Assembly (NCBI GenBank): GCA_036768485.1
Contig: JAVLUZ010000142.1
Span: forward strand, 6,340,006 to 6,404,005
Reading direction: 5' to 3'
Length of the DNA: 64,000 bases
Source of the DNA: Mermis nigrescens
Lineage: Eukaryota; Nematoda; Enoplea; Mermithida; Mermithidae
Shown here: positions 1 to 46,500 of the stretch, piece after piece
Position numbering within the stretch: the first letter of the stretch is position 1
How the letters are laid out: each line of letters begins with the position of its first letter
Position numbers and translations under genes: made by a program
Notes under the pieces: generated by a model
What the model was told of the DNA's origin: nothing
Database searches by the model: none
What the model saw: the letters and a program-made list of their open reading frames with translations, nothing else

Positions 1-46
1 ATTTAATTTTTTAAATTTGAATTTGATTTGAAAATTTGAATTTAAG

Positions 47-33743
<33,697 letters not shown>

Positions 33744-33774
33744 GCGTGACGTCACGGGTGCGTTTTGCGCTTTT

Positions 33775-33780
33775 AATAAA
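33775..33780 (+). terminator. Poly(A) signal of the zinc-finger gene
   Basis: AATAAA lies 32 bp after the stop codon and is followed by AT-rich sequence and a T-rich stretch (33828-33837). The 3' UTR would be very short. Confidence 0.75.
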
Positions 33781-36151
33781 TTTAAATTAATTATTTACTA
33801 AATTATTATAAATTATATTATTTAAGTTGACTTTTTTCAAAAAATTATGTTGGGCGTTCCTTTTCTAACCGCACGTGGGTGTGGATAGAGAGTTCCATCC
33901 CGGAATCCAAAATACCGATTACTATAAACCTCGCGTAATTGCATTTATTTATTGGTGCTTTTTTGCCATTTTGCCTCCTCAGCCGACCCTCTCAAAATTT
34001 GGTTGTCATCTGGGAGTCCTAAAGATGCAATATCTTTCTAAAAATATCGAGTGGGTGGGGGCTTAAAGTCCTTTTTTCAGGGAATCGGGGCGACCTGCTT
34101 TCGTTTTGTATCTCTCAAAAACACCCTGTTACATGCATTGCCCTAACGTTTCATAACAATTTAAAACGTCGTTTCTCATAATTCAGACGAATGTCAACAT
34201 AAAATATTGAGCTTTTTTGCATATGCGGATAAAAATGTTCATTTAATCGTGTATTCTCAATTTTGGCTAACTGCCAGTGATTCGTGCCCTATGGCGACGT
34301 GATTATATGCTTTCCTAATCTACTTTATGGTTGTGAGTAGAAGTAGCTAGGAGGATAGCATGTAAACAAGCCGCTGGCAGCTGGCCAAGATGTTTTATAT
34401 GGTTTAACCCTCCCTTTCCCATCATGTTTTTGCAGTCGAAGAGCACCATCATAGCAGAAACTTCCAGTCCATATTAAGCAACACCTTCTTTACAAGCTGT
34501 GACAGTTATTACTTTCATTTAGTGCAATTTTTTAGCCCTTTCTAAATATGTATATTATTTTCTGTGAAAATTATTTTTGAAAGAGGTACAACTAAAAAAC
34601 TGTTACAATGCATAAGAATAGGCGCCTGGTTATTCATGAAAAAGCAAGAAAAAATATATTTCTGTTGCGTTATACACAGCCAGGAGTTGCATTTGAAAAG
34701 CTGGAGTGGAATAAACCACTACATTTTTTATTAGAACCTTATTTTCCCATTCCGAGTTTTTGTGATATCACATACATATGTATTAGCCAAAATTATGACG
34801 TGTTACATTTGGGTGTAGCCTTTTTGGACCTCCACTTATGAAGTATTATTAACCCTCCATTTACCATCATGTTTTTGCAATCGAATGGTAAATTTTCTTA
34901 TTATTTTTTTACTAAATTTTTTTATTAAAACCTTATTTTCCAGTTTTGAGTTTTTGTGAAATTACTGTGAAAAGGCCGAAAAACGCTCAACTGCTCTATA
35001 AGTTCTCATCGAGCTAAACCATTAAAAACGATGTAACTGGAGCCAAAACGAGGCTGGACAAAGTTCTAGACACAGGGATAAGGAGAATCAGAAAAAAATA
35101 CCGATTAAGTATGACTCCGTAATAGGACACGGGAAACAGGGTTGATTTTCCGATCGTTCGTTGAACGACTCAAGATTTTACGAAAAAATCTTAAAGAAGA
35201 TATATTAGGCCAGCGGAATTCCAGATAAAAATTCAAAATAAAGAAACATGCCCCTTCCCAAGTTTTAAATTCGAAATTCAAATAAGGTTCTGGCATGAGG
35301 CTTCCCTGCTCTGTGTACTGTAGCATCTGCTCGTTGATTAGAAATGAGTCGGTCGACGGAAATTTCAAAGAATAAATAAAACGCCGAAAAATTATTTTGC
35401 TTGAAATCATGGGTGCATAATAGCAAGTATTGGGATACATAAATGACGTTCATAATCACTCGACTACATAGTTTGTCCTGGTTTTAAATTGCCCAATAAA
35501 TTTGCATGCATCGTTCGTGTCAGATATTTATTCTTGCTGTATACATATTTTCATTTTTAGTGGCCCACCCGTTTCTACTCGTATTGCATGGATATGCGCT
35601 AAAGCATGGTCTGGAAGAAAGCCATCCACAATGCGGAATGTAGAGACAAACTAACTTGAAATTTCCAGCCGCAGATTTGAGAATTTGCGAAAAATGTTGC
35701 GTGTTCGTATATTGTGTAAAGTTTTTGTTGTTGAACGTATTTGAATGTAGGTACTTCGTTTTCTTTACATGTAAATGTGAGTCATCGATTCCGTTCCTTA
35801 TTTTTACCTTCTAATCTGTAACGTGTTCATGTTGTGTATATCTTTTTTTGTTTACACGCGTCTAAATCGAATATGCGTAGGTTTTTTCTCGTGATTTTAT
35901 GCAAATCGTATTGTATAGTGCATAGGTATCACGAATTTATCGTGGTTATAATTTTTTCGTGGAGTAATTGAACGGTGATATTTCAATAAATTAACGGTCT
36001 GATAACTGAGTCGAATTTAGAGACGATATTAGCCTTCAAGAAGGACATTTAGCTCGAGGAGAACGATTTTATCTTTTAAGTCTGCATTCATTGGTACATA
36101 AGTGTAGGTATGTACGTATAATGAGACGATCACGTGTGCATAGGTTTGGTC

Positions 36152-36375
36152 CATGCGTGGGCAGCAAGAAAATTCTGGAGGGGGGTGTGCAAGATTTTTT
36201 GAAGGTCAAAAAATGTTGTGGTATGGCGATAAAAACACCATTTTTCGACGTTTCTCATCAAGCACTATCCATTGGCATTAAAAAATTGCGAAAAAACGAA
36301 AAAAAATTTCCAAAAATTGAATTCTGGGAGAGTATTTTGGTTTCTGGGGGTGCATAACCCCAACGCCCAGGTGTG
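36152..36375 (+). mobile_element. hAT-like MITE, family D
   Basis: 224 bp; exact 8-bp duplication GTTTGGTC (36144-36151, 36376-36383). The ends are CATGCGTGGGCAGC and, reversed, CACACCTGGGCGTT. Confidence 0.88.
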
Positions 36376-36629
36376 GTTTGGTCTACCCGACCCTGCAAAT
36401 AGAATTCCTATCGCAAGTGAACATTACTTTCATTCCATGAAATAATACCTGAACATTATTCATGACTTAGATGACTCCTCTGACTCTTTATGAATTCGTA
36501 GAGCAATGTGTAACAATTTATTAAATCAAATCAATATGTGTAAGAGCAAGTTATTTACTTTTGCTAAATATAACAAAATTGCTTTTTTACTGTTGACGAT
36601 GTACCAAGCAAGCATGCATGCATGCGCCT

Positions 36630-39106
36630 CGGGAGTTGCCAGATGCAGGAGAATTCTCCTGAATTCAGGAGAATCTAAAATTTTCAGGAGCAGGAGCAGG
36701 AGAATGGGCTTTTCAGGAGAAATTTCAGGAGAAGTTGTAAACATGCAGGAGAATGCAGGAGAATTTTAAAATGTCAGGAGAATTCAGGAGAATCCTGAAA
36801 ATCTAGGAGAATTCAGGAGAATTTTCAAAACTTAAACAGCAAGTTATAATGATTATCATACATTAACCTTCTTACTGTACTTACTGTAGTTAGTCAGTTG
36901 TTTCACATTAAGAATTTATTTCGTTCATAGTTAAGACCTAAGTGTTAAGTTATAACTATATCCAAATAAGTTTCGTGCTTCCGTAGTAAATCATTCATTC
37001 ATTCATTTATTTATTCACTTAATATCACGAAGTGCAGAAATACATAGCTTTACACACCGTCTAATTGTTTTTATCAGTTTCATAGACGTTTGCAAACACC
37101 GTTTTTTCCACTTTTTGGTCTATTTGTCAACCAAAATTTTGGGAAATGGAAAAAATTTTTGGGCTTGGTTGGCATTTGTGGAAACTTTTTGTAATGTTAA
37201 AAATGCGTTTTAGAGAGTTAAAACTTCAAAAATTTTTCGGCGCTTCGCATAGGCGTAGCCAGGATTTTCGCCAGGGGGGGAATTCCAAAAAATTTTTTTC
37301 GTCTAAAAAACTCGTAAAAACGCGCAGGGCCGTTAAATAACGTGTTTTTTGGGCTTTTCACATCATCCTGCACGATTTAAGCCATTAAAAAATTAAATTT
37401 TCTCAAAATTTTTTTCATGTTTTTGACGGAAAAAATGCTTCTTATGCGCGCGAAGCGCTAATTTTTTGATTTTCCACCAATAAAACGGTAGAAACTGCCA
37501 AATAATAGAATAAACCGGCGCGAAGCACCGAATTTTTCGATTTTAATCCTTAAGCCGCGCCGCGCCAATTGCAGCATTTTTATCGACAATCTGGTCTAGA
37601 ACTTCACTACGATTGAAAATCCTTATCTTCTGCACGGATTCAGTTAGTTTTTGTAATGCAAAAATGCGTTTTAGAGAAGTGAAACTACAAAAATTTTTCG
37701 GCGCTTCGCGCCGAATTGATTTAATTCTTTTTTGTTATTAATATTTGAGCCGCGCCGCGTCAACTGCAGCATTTTTATCGAAAATTTGATCTAGAACTTT
37801 ACTACGATTGAAAATCCTTATCTTCTGCACGGATTCGGTTAGTTTTTGTAATGCAAAAATGCGTTTCAGAGAGGTGAAACTACAAAAATTTTCGGCGCTT
37901 CGCGCCGAATTGATTTAATTCTTACTTGTTATTGTTGTTTAAGCCGCGCGGCGCCAATTGCAGCATTTTTTATCGATAATCTGGTCCTAGAACTCCACTA
38001 CGATTGAAAATCCTTACCTTCTGCACAGTTTTTGAAATGCAAAAATGATTTAAAGAGCTAAAATTTCAAAATTTTCTAGCGCTTCGCGCCATTTGATAAA
38101 TTATAGTTTTAATTGTCAAAAACGACTTCAGAATTGGCTAAAATGCTTTACTGAAGGAAGGAAATTCAAGTTTCAACATAAATAACGTTACTGATCGTGA
38201 TATTCTTGTAGAGCGCGAAATTTTTATACAAAAAGTGCATCAAACACCGCTATTGCATGTGTACATAAAATTTTCCACTTAAAAACACTGATTTTTCAAC
38301 ACAGGCGCTCTATTTCGAACGTTTTTAGACCTCCCAAAAAATGTGGAAAAAAGTCGGAAAAAGTGGAAAAAAATTTTGGGTTCGGTCTATAATGTCAACC
38401 AAATCGCTGGGAAAAAAACGGTGTTTGCAAAGCGCCTATAAACATTTTTTTGATATATTTCAAAACGTAAGGATTTGCTTGCTACTGAAGTACATACAAT
38501 TAGTAATAAAGTATTATTTATTTTTTCAAAAGACATTGCAAACAGGGCTCTTTTCAGAAATTTTTGATGATGTAAGTGCAACTGAAAATTGGCGGTCACT
38601 GTTTTAAGCACAGAAACTGTTTTTTCGAATAATGTGTATTGTAAACAATGCGACCTCTTTAGCTTAGGCCCTTGAGCAGTATATCCTGATGAAGATCAGG
38701 AATCTGTTATTGAATGTTTGTCAGCTGTTGATGTTGAATAAAATGTTATACTTTGTGGTGCAGCATTAGTCTTCCATTATTTTTGCATCTGCCTGTATAA
38801 TGCAGATATGCTCCATGAGCTTTTTGTGAGAGAATTAATGTTCATTATTTAGCCTTGAGTGTCCTTAGGATTAACAGGCAAGAGATCAGAATAAAATAGT
38901 TGGGTGAACCAAGGTAAATTGGCCTGAGCATGCTTGATATGCATGTGTACATACAATTGTAGATCTGCTGTACAACCTTTCCTGCAAAATATGAGCCAGG
39001 AGAATTTTCAGGAGAATCAAAATATTTTCAGGAGAATTGCAGGAGAATTTTTCCCCAATTTTACCTCTGTGCAGGAGAATCTGAATTTTGGGACCTGGCA
39101 ACACTG
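36630..39106. mobile_element. 2.5-kb hAT-like element with CAGGAGAAT subterminal repeats
   Basis: Exact 8-bp duplication ATGCGCCT (36622-36629, 39107-39114). Termini CGGGAGTTGCCAG and, reversed, CAGTGTTGCCAG. Dense CAGGAGAAT motifs lie inside both ends (about 36650-36825 and 38998-39082), as expected of transposase-binding subterminal repeats. An inner inverted pair (TTTGCAAACACCGTTTTTT, 37090 and 38415) brackets a ~195-bp tandem array. No transposase recognised, so it is non-autonomous. Confidence 0.8.
37500..38100. repeat. Three tandem ~195-bp units inside the 36630 element
   Basis: Each unit runs from a CGGCGCTTCGCGCCG hairpin through GCCGCGCC(G/A)CGCCAATTGCAGC-like sequence to TTTTTGTAATGCAAAAATGC. 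The GCCGCGC blocks fall at about 37552, 37750 and 37943. Confidence 0.8.
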
Positions 39107-39409
39107 ATGCGCCTGCGCTACGATTATTGCACGCAGGGTTGACCGTTAAATCCCTTATCGCTCTTCTCGGACAGTAATTATAGGTCTCATTTTTTTGCTG
39201 TGCATCGCTCGTTTCATTGCTAATATGTTTTTCTCACTGACGTAGCTAGGGCGGAAGGAGGAAATCCCCTCTGGGAAAAATTTCGAGATGTTCGAGCACT
39301 GAGCAATATGGTTGCATGATGCTGTTCTGCGGCGTAAATCGAATAATTCTGCGCTTCGCGGCGATTTCTTCTGTCTTCTGGCAGTTTCTGTCCTTTTATT
39401 ACGGCAGTA

Positions 39410-40140
39410 ATTATTTGCAGTCAACTGCAAATAATTTACCATACCTACGGTGAAATATTTTTTGTAGTCACCAGTGGAACAGACTGCAAATAAGATTGGA
39501 CACAGTGCAATATTGTTTGCAGTCAAAAACCAGCGACCCAGACTGCAAATAATACCGCGCCCAGCGTAGTATTCTTTGCTGTCAAAAATCAGCTAATTTT
39601 ACTTTAAATAATAACGCGCATCGCGCACAGTGTAGTATCATTTGCAGTCAAAAAGCAGCTAATTTTACTTTAAATAACGCGCACAGTGTGATATTATTTG
39701 CAGTCAACAACCAGTGGTCTAGACTGCAAATGAGATCGGACACGGTTTAATATTATTTGCAATCAAAAACCAGCAGCCTGGACTGCATATAATAACGCTC
39801 ACAGTGTAATATTATTTTCTGTCGAAAATCAGCAACCCTGACTGCAAATAATTTAATACAGTGCGAATGCAAAAATGTTGCTCGATGAGAAACATTGAGA
39901 AGTTGTGTTTTTCGCCATACCACCATTTTGAGGGTATTTTTTGACCTTTGAATAATATTGCACATCCCCATAGAATTTTGGTGCCAACTGCCAATCTTAT
40001 TTGCAGTGTAGGCTGCTGGTTTTTGACTGCAAATAGTATTACACTGTGTCCGATCTTATCTGCAGTCTAGGCCACTGGTTTTTGACTGCAAATAATATTT
40101 CACTGTATCTTAAATTATTTGCAGTTGACTGGAAATAATT
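39410..40140. repeat. ~60-bp tandem repeats in inverted arrangement around a family-D fragment
   Basis: About seven units (TTTGCAGTCAAAAACCAGC then GACTGCAAATAAT then CACAGTGTAATATTA) run from 39410 to 39860. About three units in opposite orientation run from 39990 to 40140. Between them lies a partial family-D sequence (39885-39985). Confidence 0.85.
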
Positions 40141-40670
40141 ACTGCCTTTAATAGCAGGAAAAGTCAAAAAACTTTAGCGCTTCGCGTGCAATATATGCAT
40201 TTTTCGTCAAAAACGTAATAGAATTTCAAAAAAAAATTAATTTTCTATTGCTTACATAGTGCAGGACGATGTGAAAAACTCAAAAAAACGGGTTGTTTAA
40301 CTGGCTTCCGCCCGTCTTTATGGTTTTTTAGATGGAAACATTTTTTTGGATTCTCCTTTGGTGAAAATCTTGGCTACGCCTATGGTTTTTCTTATTTTTT
40401 CTCATCATAGGGAACTGTCACACGCACCGTCTTTTTCCTAGCGATTTGGCTGCGCGGGGGGGGAGGGGGAATCCCCCATAGTGAAAATTTTGAATTTTTC
40501 AAATGGGCGTCAAACCCGAAAAATTCGACGCTTCGCGCTGATTTATTCTAGTTTGATAACGAAGAGGGCACTTCTGTAGAATAGTTATTATTATGACGTT
40601 ATCAGACAAACTAATGCCTGTATCTCGACCAAAACGGGAGTGATACTGACTTAAGCAGGAGTACTAGCAC

Positions 40671-40885
40671 CATACGTGGGCAGCACCGAAATTCTGGGGG
40701 TGCAAGATTTTTCAAAAGTCAAAAAATTGTCTAAAAAATGGTGGTATGGCGAAAAACACTACTATTCAACCTTTCTTATCGAGCACTATCCATTGGCATC
40801 AAAAAATTGCGGAAAAGATCAACAATTTTCAAAAATTGAATTCTGGGGGTATTTGCATATTCCCCAACCTCCCACGCCCAGCTGT
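40671..40885 (+). mobile_element. hAT-like MITE, family D
   Basis: 215 bp; 8-bp duplication ACTAGCAC/ACTACCAC (7 of 8). The ends are CATACGTGGGCAGC and, reversed, CACAGCTGGGCGTG. Confidence 0.82.
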
Positions 40886-41554
40886 GACTACCACTCACAT
40901 AAATCTAAGCTTGAGCCTAGGAAAAATTAATCAATAAGTTTGGAAAAATCAGTGACTGTTGCGTTTATACTTTTCACAACAACAGTTACTATTCTGTATA
41001 AGTGCGACAAAGAATTAGAAAGCGTTTGTTGCCATGAGAAGATTGCCCATTTGCAAACATTTCTAGTCATTAGAAATTCAAAAGTATGCAGAAAATTCGT
41101 GCGCTTTGTACAGATTGCGTTTTTAGAAGTTGTTTAGCATAGAAAATATGACAGGTCTACAAAAGATTCTCATCTCATGCGTTTTAAGATTTTTTCAGTC
41201 ATTTTGGCTTGGAAATATCAGAAAATTTTCCCGCTTAGCGCCAGTCTATTTTATCTATTTATCAGCTGAATTTAGGCGCCACCTCAGACCCCCCAGCCCC
41301 AGAAAAGAGGTTTTCCGATGCATTCTCTGTAATCTAAGGTTCTACCCGTGTAGTATAACTTACAAAGTGCGCAGCGTTATGTATTTGTGAAAATTTTCAG
41401 AAAAAAATTTTTTTACTCTGCATTTTAATTGTTGCATGACGATGTGAAAAATTCAAAAAAGGCAATATTTATGCCTAGGACGCATTTTAATACGTTTTGA
41501 TGGGCTCATAAAAAAATTTTTGGACTTTTTCCTGGCGAAAATCCTGGCTACGCC

Positions 41555-42306
41555 CAGTGTTTTTTTTTGTATTCGGCAAAGATTTTTCCCCGTGTACGAA
41601 GACCTTTGGGGACCGTCTTTGTACATGTACAAAGATTTTTGGTAAGACAAAAATTGCAAAAAAGGTCTGAAATTTGCAAAAATTTTCGGCGCTTTTGCGC
41701 CGAAATGAGTAATTGTGTCTTCTATGTATCTTTATAGTGGCAGAAATTGCATTTCAAAAGGAAAAATGTAAAATTTTTCGGCGCTCCGCGCCGTTTTGTG
41801 ACGATTCTTATTGATTTTTGACCTGACCCAGAAACTAGCTAAAATACACTACCAAAAGTCAAGCAACTTTGTTTTTATCACACTAAAATCGCTACTGTAC
41901 CATATTATAGTACCCAAAAATTTGTGTGTACAAAATGTACAAAGATTTTTCAAGGACAAAAACTGTAAAATGGTGTAAAATTTCCAAAAATTTTCGGCGC
42001 TTCGCGCCGAAATGAGTAATTGTTTGTCCTATATATCTTTAAAATGGCAGAACCATTTAGAATGGAAAAATGTCGAATTTTTGGCGCTTCGCGCCGTTTT
42101 GAGACAATTTTTTGTAATTTTTGGCGTCAGAAAACCAGAAATTAGCTAAAATACACTACTAAAGATCGAAAACCCTGTTTTACCACACTAAAATCGCTAC
42201 TGTACTATATTATTGTACACAAAAATTTGCATGTACAAAATGTACAAAGACTTTTGGGAACCATCTTTGTACATGTACAAACGGACCTTGTACAAAAAAA
42301 ACAATG
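41555..42306 (-). mobile_element. hAT-like MITE, family A, long form
   Basis: 752 bp; exact 8-bp duplication GCTACGCC (41547-41554, 42307-42314). The ends are CAGTGTTTTTTTTTGTA and, reversed, CATTGTTTTTTTTGTA. It is inserted in the GGCTACGCC end of another repeat. Confidence 0.9.
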
Positions 42307-42747
42307 GCTACGCCTTTGTTTGTTTGTCATTATAGAGAAGACCGAAATTTCCTCCCACATCTTTTTGTAGGTCCAAAATAAGCCTTTGATCATCGCCCTT
42401 TCATTATGTTATTTTACCGGTTTTCATTTTTTCTGACAGTAGATGCTTTCTTATCTTGCAAGATACCTACATAGACATTCGTGTTCTTAATTCCTATTAT
42501 TAAGTACAATTTAAATCGGCTCAAAGAAGGATATTTTGACGAAAGACAACTCTGATTTTACGTTATGAGAGAAGATAATCATGCACGTATGTACCTTCTC
42601 GTACTTTTAAATTAGATAGAAGTTCGAAATACTGGTATTATTCAGAAGTGCAATTTTATCTTTACTCTGCCGTTTGCTCGTTTTCGGGTTTATTTTACTT
42701 TTTAGTCGTACATATTTACTGAGGAAATTTATTCATTCACCTACCGT

Positions 42748-43125
42748 ACATGCACAGCATGGGTATTCTGGGGAGGGATGAAATTATAACGTGCCTTTTT
42801 TGGGTTCAAAAATGGTAGGTACGCAACAAAAACATCGTTTTTCAGCGTTTCTGACAATGCTTTATCTTTCTAGAGCATAAAAATAAAAAAATCAAAAAAT
42901 CAAAAAGTCGGAACAAATTAAACATGCGCGAAGTGCCGCAAATTTGGCACTTTTGAGTAAATAGCTAAAAACGCTTAAAAAAGCATCTTTTCTACAAATT
43001 TTTATAATTTTTTTTTAACTTTTAGAAAATCGCCAATTCTAGGGGGTGAAAAAATTTTAGGGGGATGAACATTTTTTGGGGGTTGAAGCCCCCCCAAACC
43101 CCTTCCCAAGATCATGTATGCCACA
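42748..43125 (+). mobile_element. MITE, family C
   Basis: It starts GTACATGCACAGCATGGG and ends CCCAAGATCATGTATG. The interior matches the other family-C copies, with a degenerate GCGCGAAGTGCCG hairpin. Confidence 0.7.
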
Positions 43126-43313
43126 CACAGGCTTATGTTTGTAACGTCTACGTGTATCTGCAAAGTTCGACAAATTCTTGTTTTTGATTCCTTTTATCAA
43201 GCAATCCCAATTTAAATCGACGTGAAGAGAAAAAATTTGACGAAAGACAACTCAGATTTTACGACAGCTTTGTAGTGGCTCTCGGTTGTTTTCAATCTTG
43301 CTGTAGCGTACTG

Positions 43314-43320
43314 TATAAAA
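43314..43320 (+). promoter_or_regulatory. TATA box and initiator region of Sulf1
   Basis: TATAAAA lies about 28 bp before a CTCAATGG initiator-like site (43339-43346) and about 190 bp before the predicted start codon. This would give a 5' UTR of roughly 160 nt. The flanking sequence is not part of any repeat family I recognised. Confidence 0.5.
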
Positions 43321-43502
43321 GCAGAATGATAGCTACTACTCAATGGTTATTTTGTGAACTTCGCTTGTCCCAGTATTTATTTTTTCTATTTTCGACACCT
43401 TTAAATCACTTAATTGAAATATAGTACGAAAAGGTGCCTTTCGTTGTTTTTTATTCCAATGACTTAACGGTGGAACATTGCCTGCTTGCGGCCACACGTA
43501 TT

Positions 43503-43546
43503 ATGTTAGCAGCAGGACCATACTTGTGGATTTTCTTTGCTTTTGA
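43503..43546 (+). CDS. Sulf1: Sulf1 exon 1, start codon and signal peptide
   Basis: ATG at 43503 has A at -3. It encodes [14 protein letters not shown], a short hydrophobic signal sequence, ending at a strong donor (GA|GTAAGT). The two leftover bases join G at 43712 to give Glu and the frame of RPNIIL, which supports both this exon and the next acceptor. An alternative start at ATG 43638, reading straight into exon 2, also gives a hydrophobic N-terminus but would ignore two acceptor-like sites. Confidence 0.7.
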
Positions 43547-46500
43547 GTAAGTATAGGTGCGTCGCATACTACATGAAGCTATACATAGACTCGTTGTGAC
43601 TAAAAAATTAACGGCTATTTGATTTGAAACGCTTCACATGCATGTAAAGAATTGTCATCGAAATCATCGAAATCTTCTACAGGTCTTTTTTGGCTTTGTT
43701 TTGTATTTTAGGATTGGGCGCAGCGTGCTAGCTATAGCGAGGCCGAATATTATTCTCTTCATATCGGATGACCAAGATATAGAGTTAGGCTCGTTTAAGC
43801 GGGCATATTATGTGTCATAGTAGAACATATATAGAACGCAATGTTGTTTTTATCCACATGCCGATTATAAACACGTTGCTCTGCAGAAACTAAATCAAAT
43901 TATCTTAAAAATAATCTAATCATTACAAATTTTATGAAAACGAACATGCATCGGCAGGCCCGCATCCAGGATTTAGTTTCGGGGAGGGGGGCAAGACTGA
44001 AAGTTTTTAAAAACATAAGGGGACCAAAGGATGGATTAAAAAAGACGTTTTACGACCACTGGAACTACACACCTTGTAAATTTTGCTGCCGAAGTACCTT
44101 AGTTATAGTGAGCAATTTGCATCCAAGGGACTCCCTCTGATGGGTCTGGGTGGCGCCCTCAAGCGCCCCCAGCGGGGTCCGCGGCAGAGCCCCGGGAAAA
44201 CTGTGAAAGATCGTTATCTTAAAACTTTCATAAAATCAGCCTTATTTCGGTTCTGAAATCAGTCTAAAAATAGTCAAGGTTCATAATTATACATGCACAG
44301 CTTGGGAATTCCGGGGTGTGAAGAACAAGCGTTTAAAGACTGCAGCCGGTGCATGTAGAAAACATAGCTAACGTAATAATTTTTTTGGTTTTTCTGGCTT
44401 ATTTATTCCAAATAGTGAACTTTGAAGGTGCTTGATCCTTAATTCTTATTTAGGCTCAGTGAGTGTCAGGTGCAGTTTTAAGACACTCCTGGGGTGAAAT
44501 TTTAAAATGCCCGTTTTGGGCCTTAAAATAATGGGTACGCGTAAGAAAACATAGTTTTTCGGCGTTTTTGGCGATGCTCTATCTTTCTGGAATACAAAAA
44601 AAGAAAAAAATAAAATCTAAAAAGTCGAATAAATTGAACAAAATGTGGTTATAACCTGAGTATATGGCGCTAATCGCCAAAAATTTGACACTTCTGAGCA
44701 AATAGATAGCTAAAAACGCTTAAAAAGGCACCTACTCTGCGAATTTTTAAGTGAATTTATGGAAAACTTGGTAAAATCGCGAATTCTGGGGAGAGTTAAA
44801 AAATTTCTAGGGGGAAAAATTTTTCTGAGGGGGTCTAAACTCCCCTGACCTCCCCCATTGATTATGTCTGCTCATAACTAAAATTCTTTGTCATATCGCC
44901 AAAAAAAGTATCATTCTCGTTCGCACGAATCTAATTTTCTGCGTAAAACCTGCAAAAAAACAATGGACATAGATGCAAAATATTCTTTAGGTTGTATAAA
45001 CATTGAATAAATATGGGGTGTTTCAACCGCGCGTTTGGGATTAAATAGATTACAGTTAATTGTGAAATTCGACGGAAAAGTTTTTGCGATGTTTCGCTAA
45101 AAGAGCAAATTGTGGAATTAAGGAAAAATCATTCTCGAATTTCATTCTGAGAGGGGTTGCAAGTGCCCCCCCTTTATCCTCCTGGATACGGGCCGGTGCA
45201 TCGGTATGATCGATAGGTATTCGACAAATTTTTAGGTTATTTCGCTTGTTTAAACGTAATATTACTGGTTTTATTTAGCTGATATTGGCTCGGAATTATT
45301 TTTTGTGATCTTATAAGGTGTTGTGCGTGAAGTGGCTTTAGTACGCAGGGCTTGGTTGGTTTCCTATGTTTGCTTTTTTGTATGTAAGTAAGAATGCATA
45401 CAACGTGGTTATATTCTTATGGACAAAGTACGCAGGAAAATGCATATCTTGTTTGGCTTTCAATTATATTTCCTGCGAGTTTTTCGGAAAAATGCAGTAG
45501 TCGGGACGATACGAGATAAAATGCCAACTAAATTTAGAACCTAGAAACATTTTATTTACAGTTATTGGGTCATAACTTAAAGGCTGGTAATATGTAAAAA
45601 ATGTGTGCAGTATACCAATGTAACGGGTGTCCCCTAAAAATCTGGAATTTCTGAGACCATAATTTATTTTTAAATCAAAAATAGAAGAGATATATGGATC
45701 GAAAGAACAAGAAAAGGCGATTCAAATGAGCTTATTTGCATTTCTCATGCGTTCATTCCATGCTGAGACGTAGACTTCAAATTAAGGCACTCCTTAATGA
45801 CATTTGTACAAGCTCTATCAGGCGATTGTCTACATATAGGTTTTTTTCGCTATTATTCGATATAAGCGAGCTGACGTCATAAATGCCGCTATTTTTTATT
45901 ACCCTGAATCGATTTCTAAAAGAAAGACTGAATTTTTTTCAATCTATATTGGGTCCAAAGGCAAAAAACTCGGCCAGGACAAAGGTTGAAACACTGTAAA
46001 TTTTCTTCAGAGAAAGTGCGACATCGAAATCGGTCAAAAAAACAAAATTAAGTTTTGTTTACTCAATTGCATACAGAACGATGAACGTAAGGTGGATTCG
46101 CTTTAGATATATCAAGAAAAAAATTCATTTTCACTGTATATAACGGTCGAATTTGACTAGCGAAGCTATGTGTGGCTGAATGTCCCGAAAAAACTTATCG
46201 GAATAAAAATTTTTTTACAGTCAGTTGTACTTTATATTTTCTTGCTTCACGAGGAATGGAAACAGGTGGAAATGAACTAAAAGTCCTTTTAAAATCCACC
46301 GGGTGCGACTTGACAAAAATCTATCAGTGTTGAGTACCACGGGCCCAAGGGGTATTAGCCAACTATTGACTTAAATTTGGCTGTGTTAGCTCATTAGCCA
46401 AGCTAATTGTTGGAATATTCATAATATACTGAGGCAATTGCATTTTCAGCAAAACGTAATAATAATAACTAGATATCTAAAAATGTGATTTTGTAAACCA

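Larger units (their letters stand above)
33781..43313. other. Intergenic region between zinc-finger gene and Sulf1
   Basis: No gene supported. It holds elements at 36152, 36630, 39410, 40671, 41555 and 42748. 34780-34842 is a mariner-like end. 33781-36150 and 40940-41520 otherwise show nothing clear. Confidence 0.65.

Noticed and set aside
43638..43788. ATG at 43638 as the Sulf1 start
   Set aside because: The 43503-43546 exon has a strong donor and exact phase match to the acceptor at 43711; kept only as an alternative.
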